In this document: positions 31,931 through 42,984 of the stretch, piece after piece
Layout: the number at the start of each line of letters is the position of its first letter
Numbering within the stretch: position 1 is the stretch's first letter
DNA from: Silurus meridionalis
Lineage: Eukaryota > Chordata > Actinopteri > Siluriformes > Siluridae
Direction of reading: 5' to 3'
Length of the DNA: 64,000 bases
Assembly: GCF_014805685.1 (NCBI RefSeq)
Contig: NC_060896.1
Coordinates: 15,531,889 to 15,595,888, forward strand
The notes under the pieces: generated by a model
Databases searched by the model: none
What the model saw: the letters and a program-made list of their open reading frames with translations, nothing else
What the model was told of the DNA's origin: nothing
Program-made: the position numbers and the translations under genes

Positions 31931-34590
31931 CAGGGGTCTGGGTGAGGCTGGGCCGCATCAGGTTTTCCACAAGAAAAGCTTTGTTTAAAAAATTCCAATC
32001 TTCTCTTTATTTTTTAACACAAAATAAGTTGAAAAAATAAATAAATTAAGAATCAATAAAAAAATTAAAAGAAATTTAGAATCAATAAGAAAAAAAATCA
32101 ATCACTAATAAATAAATAAAATAATAATAATGATCATGAAAATAATAATAATAATTAGATTTCTCTAGTTAGCGACTATATGTGGTTTCTTCAGTCTTCT
32201 ATATCTGCTGTATTCAGATTCAAATGTCTGTATTAACAGTTCTTTAACCTTTAACCTTCTTCTGAACATGAATTGTCCTGAACATGAATGGAACATTGAA
32301 GAACATGAACTGTTCTTCTGAACATGGCTTCTCTTGTCTACTTCTTGCTGCCAGAGACCTGGCAGCGCCTCCTCTCGCATAGCCGAGCCACATTTAGCTT
32401 GAGGGAGGAAGCATTTGAGACCCTCAGTATGGCTTGAAGATGACCATCAGTAAGTCTGGACCTATGCTTGGACTTATTGAAGTTCAAGGTGGAGAAGAGC
32501 TTTTCACACAAGTATGTGCTCCCAAAAAGGCACATGGTCCGCTTGAACATTCGGGAAATCTCAGGGAAGCTGGGGTCAATTCTCTCAAAAATTGCCCAAG
32601 CTTGTCTGCTTTTCCACTCACCTCCCTGAACTTCACTTTGAGTTCAGAGTTGCACTGCAGGTCAATAAGCTCCATTTGAAGCACAGGAGGGGCATCTTGC
32701 ACATCAAAGGAGAAGGGGTCTGCAAAAAGTGTGAAATGTGGCTCTGTGCGTCTTGAAGTCTGCAAATCTGTGATCAAATTCCTCCTGTAGCTTCAAAATG
32801 ACGTCAACATTCTTCTCACCACTGAATGGTGTGCCTGCATCCGCGAGTGTGCTGGGAAATGGCATAGGTTTGTCTGAGAGAGCTGGGCTTTCCATAACAC
32901 TAGTTTTGTGGAGAATGCTCTCATGTTGTCATAGGCAGCACTGACAAGTTGCCCCTGGCCTTGTAACTTCTTGTTGAGTACATTAAGCTCATGTGTGATA
33001 TCAACAAGAAAAGGTCCATGAGCCATTTGGGATCACTTAGCACAGGAACAGCCACTCCATCCTTCTCCATGAAGGCTTTCAGTTCTGCTCTCAACTCAAA
33101 AAATCTCTTCAATACGTTTCCCCTGCTGAGCCAACGTACCTCGGTGAAGTAGAGCACATCCCCATATTCTGACTCCATTTCCTCTAAAAAAGCACAAAAC
33201 CTTCGGTGCTTTAAACCCCTGGATTTAATTTGGTTGATGCATTTCACAACGACAGACATCACATTGTCAAACTTCAGGCATTTGCTGCAAAGGGCCTGCT
33301 GATGGATAATGCAGTGCAGCGCAATGGCCTCCTCCACACCCTCCTCTTCCAGTTTTTTTTTTAACAAGTGCCACCAGTCCATTTTTCCTCCCTGTCATTG
33401 ATGGCGCTCCATCGGTTGTTATCCCAACAAACCTCTTCCATGGCAAACCGGCATTCTTAATGGCATCACACAACTGGCAAAATATCTCCTGAGCGGTGGT
33501 CCGGCCATGCATTGGAATTACTCTGAGCAACTCCTCCATCACTTCAAAATTGTCAATAACACCACGGACATACATTGCGAGCTGGGCAGTGTCGGTGATG
33601 TCTGTGGTCTCATCAAGAGCGACTGAGTATACACTGAAACATTTGGCTTTCTCACGCAGAAATGCGCTCTGCCACGGTGTTGGCAGAAAGGCTGATGTTG
33701 CTAAACTGACCTTTCTTTTCTGGACAGATTATACTTGCAGCCTGTAATATGCACTTTTTGACATTCACCTTCTGTGAATGGCTTTCCTGCTGTAGCAATC
33801 ATCTCACTAACCATGTAGCTAGCTTCGACTGCTGCATTACTTTCTTTGGTTGCTTTCTTGAAGAAATCTTGTTGCCTCAGTAGACATTTTTTAAGATTGG
33901 CAACCCAGTTGGCTCTCTCATCTCCCTGGTATTTCGCATACTCCTCAGCATGTCTAGTTGTGTAATGACGTTTCAAATTGTATTCCTTGTGCACCGCAAC
34001 TTTCTCTGTGCAAATAAGACATGTCGGGGTGCCCCTATGCTCAACAAAAAAATATTGCATTGCCCACTTTTCCAGAAATTGTCTGTGCTCATCACCAACC
34101 TTTCTCTTCACTGCAGGCTTTGAAAAAGACATGTTTGGGGCTGTGTAATATATAGAATTCATCTTGTCACTGTCGCATTGACGTTTCAATCAAGCGATTA
34201 GCCGACGGACAGTGAACGTCTCACTACATGGAGAACGTCATTCCCACTTCTTTTTATGACACTGTGCTGTTGTCGATGTCATTTGTTTTGACTACTTTTA
34301 CATCATATAGAAATATATGTAATGTTCATTGTGTGAGGCAATGCGAATACAATGCAAATAGCGTGATGGAAATAAAAAACAATGACCCATAAATAACGGT
34401 GCGACCCTATAATTGGTCTGGGTTACCGACCAATAGGTGAATGAATAGGTTCATTCAGCTCCGCACACAACACTGTAAAATGCCAACTCGCGGGCCGCAC
34501 TAACATTAAACTTTCATATTAAGGCGGGGCCCGCAAACTATCGTCCCTCGGGCCGCAATTGGCCCCCGGGCCGCGAGTTTGAGACCCCTG
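31931..34590 (-). mobile_element. hAT transposon with perfect 8 bp duplications
   Basis: The 2660 bp element starts CAGGGGTCTG on the plus strand and ends CAGACCCCTG-like as GAGACCCCTG at 34581-34590. CTCTAGAA flanks it on both sides (31923-31930 and 34591-34598), the duplication length expected of hAT. The right arm is GC-rich (GGGCCGCAATTGGCCCCCGG). It encodes a transposase related to the GTF2IRD2/Charlie-type hAT proteins. The left UTR has A-rich (AATAA)n-like runs at 32035-32160. Confidence 0.95.
32338..34189 (-). pseudogene. hAT transposase (BED finger, RNase-H-like, hATC), frameshifted
   Basis: The first frame (34189 to 33701) carries a BED-type finger with Cys57, Cys60, His75 and His80 (C-L-I-C ... 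H-Y-T-T-R-H). A more likely start is the Met at residue 20 (M-S-F-S-K-P-A-V). The catalytic core follows across several frames: S-V-A-L-D-E-T-T-D-I-T-D near 33600 (first Asp) and F-V-G-I-T-T-D-G-A-P-S-M (second Asp). A shift in a T-run at 33352-33362 joins to A-L-H-C-I-I-H-Q-Q-A-L and V-R-W-L-S-R-G. The C-terminal dimerisation region is T-Y-L-C-E-K-L-F-S-T-L-N and ends near 32338. I count at least five frame changes and few in-frame stops, so decay seems to be mainly by small indels. Confidence 0.92.
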
Positions 34591-34598
34591 CTCTAGAA

Positions 34599-35589
34599 GA
34601 AAACTTACAAAAATACACACTCTTTAGCAGTCTGAGGGAGCACTTAGCCTCCACTGACCTGCTCCAGACTGACATGTTCAACTGACAATAGCTGTACTTT
34701 ATCTAGTAGAAGCAAATAAATTTAAGTAGGTTTTTGATACAAATTTAAAGACAGTTCCTACTCAAATAAACTAATGAGCTAAATGTACAAATGCTTTATC
34801 TTTCCTTGCAGTAAATGTATATGAAAATCTTCATAATTTCCATTATTGAATGTATTGAAAAGATAAAGAAACAACCCACACAAACCATTAAATATGACTT
34901 GCAGAGACAATACATGGTTATCAAGGAAAGTAAGCAATGTATTTTTTTAATACTATTTTACCATTTAAATTCAGCTGTGATTTTGCTGAGATTTTCCGAC
35001 TTGATTTTTACTCTACATTACTGACAAAAAGAGAAACCAATCAAGTCTAATCAAGATATGTGTATAGAAATTATTCACTATGCCAGTAGCAATAAAATGA
35101 AATAGTCATCGAAAGTTTTCATAATTAATGTTCTCCTTAATTACTTTCTTACAATTTGACCAGAGATAGTGTTTGCATAGCTGCATATTTTTTTGTTTAC
35201 AATTATCACCAGGGATTTTGACCTGGATCAAGGTCATTACCGAGACAACTGGGCTTGAGATTTGATTTATCACACAGCAAAATTAATGGGGTGGTGAAGT
35301 GGTATTTTTTAAGTTGAGCATACTAATCGTTGTTTGGTCTGCTGGTTGCAATTTTAAACAATGGGTTGTTCATTTTTAAACAGAGGCAAAAAGTGGAAGA
35401 GCAATTAATGAATTAAAACTGAATGACTCAAAGGCCACACAAAATCCTAGGGCAACTGCACAATACATATATCTAAATAAAGCACAGTTATCCCTTATTA
35501 CTATCTAAGGTGTGTGTAAAACTCTTTCAGCAATTTGATAGTGATTAATAAGAGTTTACAAACAATCTTCTGAAGAATTAATCATTGTT
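34599..35589. other. AT-rich DNA, nothing recognised
   Basis: No repeat family or coding sequence is visible. Confidence 0.5.
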
Positions 35590-36027
35590 AGGATTAGAAA
35601 TTTAATAAAAACAACCAAGGAACTGTAGTTTCCTTTCAGGAACTTGAGCTACGTCTTTGGGAATGTTTCCCATTGTCCACACCCTGAATCACTTGTGTAA
35701 ACTGACGTCATGACCAGGAGGCTATAAAAAGTGTATAGAGTGAAGCGCTCTGTGTGTTTCTATGTCAATTGTTTGTCAATAGTTTGTCCAAAAAAAAATT
35801 ATATGAGGCCGAGCAAAAAGACCAAACACAACTGCCAGTTGTGTGTTCCTCTTTGGCCTGTATATATTCTGGGGGGATTGCCTGGGAGCGAAGCCGACTC
35901 TGCACATTGTGCTCGCATATTCATGTGTACTTTACTTTGGAGGCTGCGCTCTGCAAGTTGGAAGTCAAGCAGCTCATGGAGAGAAGCTTGACAACTGCTT
36001 CCTGCAACTCCAAATCACCCCCTCTAC
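35590..36027 (+). mobile_element. DIRS-like retrotransposon 5' fragment
   Basis: It contains TTTCAGGAACTTGAGCTACG, a TGACGTCATGACCAGGAGGC block, then TATAAAAAGTG. The same order (read on the minus strand) is found at 44195-44040, and the related TGACGTCATGTCCAGGGAGT followed by TATAAAGC lies at 39807-39833. A frame from 35754 shows spaced cysteines and G-I-A-W-E-R-S-R-L-C-T-L-C and L-E-A-A-L-C, resembling the finger region of a DIRS gag. The TA microsatellite cuts it off at 36028. Confidence 0.55.

Positions 36028-36086
<59 letters not shown>
36028..36086. repeat. (TA)n microsatellite
   Basis: About 57 bases of alternating TA, immediately left of Tc1 family B. Confidence 0.97.
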
Positions 36087-36090
<4 letters not shown>

Positions 36091-37678
36091 CAGCGGGGGA
36101 AAATAAGTATTTGACACGTCAACATTTTTATCAGTAAGGCGATTTCTAAGTGGGCTATTGACACAAAATTTCCACCAGATGTAGCCATCAAGCCAAATAT
36201 TGAATTCATACAAAGAAATCAGAAGATTTAAGTATACAAGTTGAGTCATAATAAATAAAGTGAAATGACACAGTAAGTATTAATACATAAAATAAGTATT
36301 AAACACATGAAGAAGATAAGGTGCAAAATGGCATAGAAAGCCAGTAGATCACCTGAAATCTGTCAGTATTGAGAGAGAAACCCTGCCCCCTATCAGTACT
36401 AATTGATATCAGCTGCTTTAGTCCTAATTGATGGCCTATAAAGGCTTCTCATTACCCAGGAGGCACACAGGAAAAACTTCATGATGGGTAAAAGCAAAGA
36501 ACTCGCGCAAGATCTTCGTAATCTTATCGTTGAAAAGCATTTTGATGGGAATGGTTTTAGGTGCATTTCCAGAATGCTGAATGTTCCTGTGAGCACTGTG
36601 GGGGCCATTATCCGGAAATAAAAAGAGCATCAGTTCACCATAAATAGGCCACGATCAGGTGCTCTACGTAAGATCCCTGTCCGAGGAGTCCAAAGAATAA
36701 TCAGGAGAGTTCGCCAAGAGCCAAGAACCACTCGGGCAGAACTTCAGGAAGACCTTGCATCAGCAGGTACTGTTGTTTCAAAGAAACCTATAAGCAATGC
36801 ACTGAACTGCCATGGCATCCATGCACGCTCACCATGCAAGATTCCATTGCTGAACAAAAAGCATGTTGAGGCTTGGTTAAAGTTTGCGTAAGAGCATTTG
36901 GAGAAGCCTGTGGATTATTGAGAGACTATAATATAGTCAGATAAAAGCAAAATTGAACTTTTTGGCGGTCATTCTACACACCATGTTTGGAGAAGAAATG
37001 GCACTGCCCACCACCCCAAGAACACCATACCAACAGTTACGTTTGGGGGTGGAAGCATCATGGTTTGGGGCTGATTTTCAGCAAGGCGTACTGGCAGACT
37101 TCATATTGTTGAAGGCAGGATGAATGGAGAAATGTACCGGGACATTCTGGATACAAATCTCTTGCCATCTACCAGGAAGCTGAAAATGAAAAGAGGGTGG
37201 ACATTCAAAGTGTTTTCAAAGAAAGAAAATCAAGTTGCTTGAATGGCCCAGTCAATCACCTGACCTAAATCACATAGAAAATCTATGGAGAGAACCGAAG
37301 ATCAAAGTTCATAAAAGAGGCCCAAGGAACCTTCAAGACTTAAAGACCATTTGTGTGAAAGAATGGGCCAGAATCACTCCTGAGCAATGCAGACGACTGG
37401 TCTCTCCATACAAGAGGCATCTAGAAGCTGTAATCACCAACAAAGGCTTTTCTACAAAGTATTATATAAAGTGTGTTCAATACTTATTCCCTGTGTCATT
37501 TCACTTTATTTATTATGACTCAACTTGTATACTTAAATATAAACTGACTTCTGATTACTTTGTATAAATTCAATATTTGGCTTGATGGCTACATCTGGTG
37601 GAAATTTTGTTTCAGTAGCCCACTTAGAAATCACCGTACTGATAAAAATGCTGAAATGTCAAATACTTATTTTCCCCG

Positions 37679-37680
<2 letters not shown>
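36091..37680 (+). mobile_element. Tc1-like element, family B, near full length
   Basis: Terminal repeats of 200 bases or more begin CAGCGGGGGAAAATAAGTAT on the left. On the right, read inward, they begin AGCGGGGAAAATAAGTATTT. TA repeat lies on both sides, so the exact target pair cannot be set. The transposase is on the plus strand. Confidence 0.92.
36484..37567 (+). pseudogene. Tc1 transposase, family B, second Asp deleted
   Basis: It starts M-G-K-S-K-E-L-A-Q-D-L-R with a helix-turn-helix (S-R-M-L-N-V-P-V-S-T-V-G-A-I-I-R-K) and then a TAA at 36619. Further in-frame stops follow near 36889 and 36918. The first Asp survives in S-D-K-S-K-I-E-L-F, though the next Glu is Lys and the preceding Trp is a stop. 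The block Q-x-D-N-D-P-K-H, which holds the second Asp, is missing at 37200-37240. The last part (237-frame start at 37235) keeps [11 protein letters not shown]. Dead copy. Confidence 0.92.

Positions 37681-37686
<6 letters not shown>

Positions 37687-37751
<65 letters not shown>
37687..37751. repeat. (TA)n microsatellite between two Tc1 elements
   Basis: About 62 bases of alternating TA. The last TA (37750-37751) is the target dinucleotide of the next Tc1. Confidence 0.97.
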
Positions 37752-37754
<3 letters not shown>

Positions 37755-39337
37755 TGAGGAAAATAAGTATTTGAACACCCTGCTATTTTGCAAGTTCTCC
37801 CACTTAGAAATCACGGAGGGGTCTGAAATTGTCATCGTAGGTGCATGTCCACTGTGAGAGACATAATTTAAAAAAATCCAGAAATCACAATGTATGATTT
37901 TTTAAACTATTTATTTGTGTGATACAGCTGCAAATAGGTATTTGAACACCTAAGAAAGTCAATGTTAATATTTGGTACAGTAGCCTTTGTTTGCAATTAC
38001 AGAGGTCAAACGTTTCCTGTAGTTTTTCACCAGGTTTGCACACACTGCAGGAGGGATTTTGGCTCACTCCTCCACACAGATCTTCTCTAGATCAGTCAGG
38101 TTTCTGGCCTGTCGCTGAAAAAAACAGAGTTTAAGCTCCCTCCAAAGATTCTCTATTGGGTTTAGGTCTGGAGACTGGCTAGGCCATGCCAGAACCTTGA
38201 TATGCTTCTTACAGAGCCACTCCTTGGTTATCCTGGCTGTGTGCTTTGGGTCATTGTCATGTTGGAAGGCCCAGCCTCGACCCATCTTTAATGCTCTAAC
38301 TGAGGGAAGGAGGTTGTTCCCCAAAATCTTGCAATACATGGCCCCGGTCATCCTCCCCTTAATACAGTGCATATGCAGAAAAACACCCCCAAAGCATGAT
38401 GCTACCACGTCCATGCTTCACAGTAGGGATGGTGTTCTTGGGATGGTACTCATTAATCTTCTTCCTCCAAACACGTTTAGTGGAATTATGCCCCAAAAGT
38501 TCTATTTTGGTCTCATCGGACCACATGACTTTCTCCCATGACTCCTCTGGGTCATCCAAATGGTCATTGGCAAACTTAAGACGTGCTTGGACATGTGCTG
38601 GTTTAAGCATGGGAACCTTCGGTGCAATGCATGATTTCAAACCATGACGTCTTAGTGTATTACCAACAGTAACCTTGGAAACGGTGGTCCCAGCTCTTTT
38701 CAGGTCATTGACCAGCTTCTCCCGTGTAGTTCTGGGCTGATTTCTCACCTTCCTTAGGATCATTGAGACCCCACGAGGTGAGATCTCGCATGGAGCCCCA
38801 GTCCGAGGGAGATTGACAGTCATGTTTAGCTTCTTCCATTTTCTAAAGATTGCTCCAACAGTGAACCTTTTTTCACCAAGCTGCTTGGCAGTTTCCCCGT
38901 AGCCCTTTCCAGCCTTGTGGAGGTGTACAATTTTGTCTCTAGTGTCTTTCGACAGCTCTTTGGTCTTGGCCATGTTAGTTGTTGGATTCTTACTGATTGT
39001 ATGGGGTGAACAGGTGTCTTTATGCAGCTAACGACCTCAAACAGGTGCATCTAATTTAGGATAATAAATGTAGTGAAGGTGGACATTTTAAAGGCAGACT
39101 AACAGGTCTTTGAGGGTCAGAATTCTAGCTGATAGACAGGTGTTCAAATACTTATTTGCCGCTGTATCATACAAATAAATAGTTAAAAAATCATACATTG
39201 TAATTTCTGGTTTTTTTTTAGATTATGTCTCTTACAGTGAACATGCACCTACGCTGACAATTTCAGACGCCTATATGATTTCTAAGTGGGAGAACTTGCA
39301 AAATAGCAGGGTGTTCAAATACTTATTTCCCTCACTG
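37752..39337 (-). mobile_element. Tc1-like element, family A, full length
   Basis: This is a 1586 bp element with terminal repeats of about 200 bases. Both ends read CAGTGAGG(G)AAATAAGTA, then TTTGAACACCCTGCTATTTT. TA precedes it at 37750-37751; on the right the TA has become TG at 39338-39339. It is the most complete copy of this family here and the reference for the others. Confidence 0.95.
37965..38973 (-). pseudogene. Tc1 transposase, family A, one frameshift and one stop
   Basis: The start at 38973 gives [12 protein letters not shown]. Two helix-turn-helix units follow ([14 protein letters not shown] and [15 protein letters not shown]). Then come M-W-S-D-E-T-K (Asp), [10 protein letters not shown] (Asp) and N-P-I-E-N-L-W (Glu). 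Relative to 60920-60945, 14 bases are missing near 38368, which shifts the frame after W-G-C-F-S-A. A TGG to TGA change makes a stop at 38064-38066. The original length is about 340 residues, normal for Tc1. All three catalytic residues are still encoded. Confidence 0.94.
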
Positions 39338-39381
39338 TGTGTATATGTATATGTGTATGTATGTATGTATGTATGTATATG

Positions 39382-39416
<35 letters not shown>

Positions 39417-39454
39417 TATATAGAGTATATATATATATTATATATATATATAGA

Positions 39455-39526
<72 letters not shown>

Positions 39527-39532
39527 TATATA
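39338..39532. repeat. Compound (TATG/TG/TA)n microsatellite
   Basis: Mixed TATG, TG and TA runs flank the right end of the Tc1. Frames reading through it (alternating I-Y) are artefacts. Confidence 0.95.
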
Positions 39533-39649
39533 AATATAATGAATGCAGAGCAGTTCCTATAGAACTAGGAAATGCCAGCACAGTGGTCTCAAAATAGTCA
39601 AATGGATACTCAAACTGAACAATTAGGGGGAGAGGGGCCTTAAGTAAGA

Positions 39650-40117
39650 GAGATGACCAAAAATGTCTCTAGGTTACGTATGTATGTATGTATGTATGTA
39701 TGAACAAGACGCTGCGTTAGAACTTTATGGGAAGGCGACTGCGTTGTCCATGATCTGAGTAATGAGTCTATTTAGTCAAAATTAAAGACAGGCTGTCACC
39801 GGCTTGGTGACGTCATGTCCAGGGAGTATAAAGCACACCTGGTGAGAAGACAGCTTTAGCTTTTGTAACCGTGAAGGAAGCGCTAAAGAGGCGCTGGAGG
39901 TGTGGCTAGAGACGCAGTGTCACTATGTTTGTAACTATGGTTACATACGTGACCTAGAGACGTTCCCTTTCAGAAAATCGAGCTACGTCAGGACGCTTTG
40001 GGAACGAAAGTCCAATAACACCACACCGACCAGTCCCTGACTAGTGTGAATAAGCACAACTGAGTCGAAGGACAGAGATGCCAGAAATGGCACAGAGGTC
40101 AAGGTTGTAAAATCGGG
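39650..40117 (-). mobile_element. DIRS terminal region
   Basis: It contains GAACAAGACGCTGCGTTAGA and GTAACTATGGTTACATACGT followed by GTTCCCTTTCAG. These are short complementary modules of the kind found at DIRS ends. A TATA-like TATAAAGC and a CRE-like TGACGTCA lie at 39807-39833. A related end piece is at 46673-46785. Confidence 0.6.
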
Positions 40118-40714
40118 TCAAGCTGAGCAGGGTGGACCACCCCGCAGCGTCACAGAGGTCTTGGAGGAACACTCCAGAGGACCAAGCTTAAAGGCTGCCA
40201 CACTCCTGGTCCAGTAAGCTCTGACCCCGAAAGGAGGGAGGAGACCAGAAGACCTGTAAGAAGATACAATAGTGACAATAACCCACCTGCTGAGTGTCTG
40301 CTTATGAGCAGGAAGGCCTCTCCTTGGAGGGCCATAGCAGATAAACAGTTGTTTTGACTTTCTCCAGGGACTCGTACAGTGGACATAACAGTCCAGTGCT
40401 CGGACCGGACACAGCCGGTTCAACCTCACCTGGTCTGGGGTCAAGAATAAAGAAGGGTTGAATGCCTGGAGCCTGATAGGTCCTGGGAAGACCGAGGGCA
40501 CCTTGGGAACGTAACCCACTCTAGGGTGAAGGAAGGCACTGGTCATGCCTGGATTAAATTCCAGGAAAGAGGGGGCCACAGGGAGGGACTCTAAATCACC
40601 TACTCTCCTCAGAGAGCAAATGGCCACCCCAAAAGATCCCTCCTCAAAGGAATTTCCCATGGAGGCTGCTCGAGAAGGGCCACCAGGTCCATGAACCATA
40701 AACGGCCCGGCCAC
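40118..40714 (-). pseudogene. DIRS tyrosine recombinase, inactive
   Basis: The frame reads I-C-S-L-R-R-V-G-D-L-E-S-L (first catalytic Arg), V-P-K-V-P-S-V-F, L-C-P-V-R-A-L-D-C-Y and K-Q-T-L-S-R-W-V, the order seen in DIRS-type YR proteins. The expected R-A-H-S-T-R box is R-A-Y-W-T-R, so the catalytic His is Tyr, and the C-terminal block with the nucleophilic Tyr is not recognisable. The domain would integrate a circular DNA intermediate. This copy should not work. Confidence 0.85.
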
Positions 40715-40840
40715 CGCAGGGAAAGATGTAAAGATGCAGCCTCGGCCATGGTTGCGCTATAGCATCCAGTCCCAACCAGGCTGGTGTATATAAGGAGAAA
40801 CATAGAATACAGTGCGACGTCTCTAAGGACGCAAACAAGT

Positions 40841-41640
40841 CTACCTGGGCTGTGCCGAATTTCTCTCAAATATGCTCCAAGCATCTAAAGCATGTATGCA
40901 TCGCTGTGTGACCTTGATCGTGGGGAGGGGATTGCCATTCCGAGAGATCCCCCAGGCTCTGAGCCACCACCAAAGGGGTCTCATGTACAGGAGGCCACAT
41001 GGAATGACACTGAACGCTACTGCCATGAGCCTGAGCAGTTTCTGGAAGTGCTTGACAGTGAGTGACTGCCCTTCTCTGACTGTGAAAAGGGAGGATGGGT
41101 ATGTGAAAGTATGCATCCTTTAGAGCTACTGTGACAAACCAATCCTCGACTCTGATCTGAGACATAACCTGCTTGAGGGTCAGCATCCTGAACCAGAGCC
41201 TCATCAAAGAGCGGTTCAGCTGACATGGATCTAGGATAGGATGCAACCCACCTTTTTGTGAACTATGATGTACCGGCTGTACAACTTGGATTCTCTGTCT
41301 GAGAGGGACCAGATCGATGGCCTCCTTCCTCAGTAGAGTATCTACTTCTCGTTCCAAGACCAGAGCCTGCTCACTTCTCACCAGAGTGAGAGAGAGCCCA
41401 TTTGAACAGCTCGTTTGAGAGCGCAACCTCGCTCTCCAGCACGCAAGACCCACAGGTACATGTCTGGCAAAGCCCTCCAAGCTGCCAGGTTCTTCCTTAA
41501 GGATATCAGTCTCAAGACTGACCTCCGATGTGTCCAGTGCGGGGCAGTGCCCAAACGCTGCTCTGGAAATAAGACTTCCTGGTCCACAACGATGGCCGGG
41601 TCAGGACCTTTTGGCTGACGCTCTCTTCCTGGAGACAACA
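40841..41640 (-). pseudogene. DIRS reverse transcriptase remnant, with deletion
   Basis: Reading leftward: W-R-A-L-P-D-M-Y-L-W-V-L and E-R-G-C-A-L (41600-41410), then L-E-R-E-V-D-T-L-L-R-K-E-A-I-D-L-V-P, L-N-R-S-L-M-R-L-W-F-R-M-L-T, and motif A as F-V-T-V-A-L-K-D-A-Y-F-H-I. The catalytic Asp of I-D-L-K-D is Ala. After I-L-P-F-H-S-Q-R a deletion removes motifs B and C. S-L-T-V-K-H-F-Q-K-L-L-R-L-M-A follows in another frame (41116-40841), which is the RT/RNase H connection. The YR domain lies directly downstream. Confidence 0.86.
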
Positions 41641-42053
41641 GTCCTTAGACCTGTCAGGGCGCCGGGCAGGATCCCGCAACAGGGGGAGAGCACATCGCGA
41701 CGCTCTGTCTCTGCACTTGGCTCAAACACTTCCACAAAGTGCCTGGTGATTTGGGAATAAGCATTGATGATATCCCGATTGGTGTTCTTCATTGCGCTCG
41801 CCCATGACAAAGCCCTCCCGGTTAGACGTGAGATGAGAAACGCCACCTTGGAACAATTGGTGGGGAACTGGGCAGGCTGCATCTTGACGTGGAGACTGAG
41901 GCATCGCAGGAAACTGCAACACTCGGCTGCTTTGCCGGAGTAGGAAGCCGGAAGTGCCATTGGGCTATAGGACAGGTGCGGTCACGCTAGCATGACCTTG
42001 AGCCGATGCAAATGCCCAGAGAACAGTGATGGGTACCTCAAATGGATCCATGA
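41641..42053 (-). pseudogene. Gypsy gag fragment joined to DIRS
   Basis: A start M-D-P-F-E-V-P at 42053 lies 55 bases after an LTR. A stop or shift near 41960 leads into P-A-S-Y-S-G-K-A-A-E-C, Q-F-P-T-N-C-S-K-V-A-F-L-I-S-R-L-T-G-R-A-L-S-W-A, and I-N-A-Y-S-Q-I. This is a Ty3/gypsy gag N-terminal domain. It breaks off about 130 codons in, near 41640, where DIRS sequence takes over. Confidence 0.82.
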
Positions 42054-42107
42054 TTGCAGCAGGTTGGTAATCCACCGAGGTAGGTTCCTTTTGAAAGTCT
42101 GATCTTC

Positions 42108-42388
42108 TGTCATGATTATAGACCAGGCGTCATAAATCGGAAATAAACCATAATGTTTTTTGATTTAAACTCAACATACAAACAAAAACTTATCTTTAGT
42201 GCTTTATCCGAAGCGTAGCCATGAGCATGGAAGTACAGGACACGAGTAGTTGGAAGTCCAGGCGATCTATTATAGCAACGAGTAGATCCGACAGTAAGTG
42301 GGGGGGAATCAGGACCTTGATTAGAGCAGGAAGAGGCTGATTGAGAGTGTGAGGCTTGAAGGGAGGCATGTCTGGTGGTTCCATGACA
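42108..42388 (-). mobile_element. Gypsy 5' LTR (281 bp)
   Basis: On the minus strand it begins TGTCATGGAACCACCAGACA and ends CTATAATCATGACA. Its start resembles the LTR at 51306-51595 (TGTCAGAGAACCACCAGCCA), so the two families are related. It is followed by gag, and no second LTR is present. Confidence 0.85.
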
Positions 42389-42866
42389 GTATAGCAGTAT
42401 AGATTTACTGTCCTCTGAAAATAACTCAACATACAGCCATTATGGTCAAAATAGCTGGCAACACCTAAGTAAAAAAAAGCTGTATGTCACTTAACCATGC
42501 ACAGCCAGATGTCCCATTTATTATGTTCATGTTTTTGTCTGCTTGACAGAAACATACAAATTTGCGTATCTTGTATTAGAGCAGTTCTCTCATAATGACC
42601 ACTGGATGTTGAGCATTGCACCTCATGGCAAAAAGTTCTCTGAGATTAGGGCAATGCTACAGTAGATAACAATGGCACTCACACACAGTTTTGGCATGTT
42701 CACTTAGGGTGTACTCACTTTGTTGCAAGCTATTTTGACAATAATGGTTGTATGTTTAGTTAATTTCAGAGGACATTAAAAAGTTTCATTTCTATAGTAT
42801 TGTCCCTTGAGAAGCTATACTAAAACAGTTGCTTAAATGTGAGGAGGGTACTCACTTTTGATACTG
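42389..42866. mobile_element. Tc1-type non-autonomous element, left end cut by LTR
   Basis: The right end reads GAGGAGGGTACTCACTTTTG then ATACTG, with TA at 42867-42868. The left side keeps ATAACTCAACATACAGCCAT and GGCAACACCTAAGTA, typical of the same teleost element, but the outermost repeat is missing next to the gypsy LTR. No transposase is encoded. Confidence 0.7.
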
Positions 42867-42909
42867 TATGTTTTCTTATATTTTAAAAAATGTAATTACA
42901 GAATACTGT

Positions 42910-42984
42910 TTACTTTACTCCCACTACCCCATAATGATTAGGGGTAATGTGAAAAATGGGTCTGAACAATTTCTGAACGCAGTG
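42910..42984. mobile_element. Tc1-type terminal remnant
   Basis: CCCCATAATGATTAGGGGTA, then GGGTCTGAACAATTTCTGAA and CGCAGTG with TA following at 42985. This is one end only. Confidence 0.55.

Noticed and set aside
32434..32679. 81-residue plus-strand frame
   Set aside because: Antisense of the hAT transposase C-terminal region.
35974..36249. Frames of alternating Ile-Tyr across TA microsatellites (also 37560-37857 and 39275-39562)
   Set aside because: They are translations of (TA)n and carry no protein meaning. The real content is microsatellite next to Tc1 ends.
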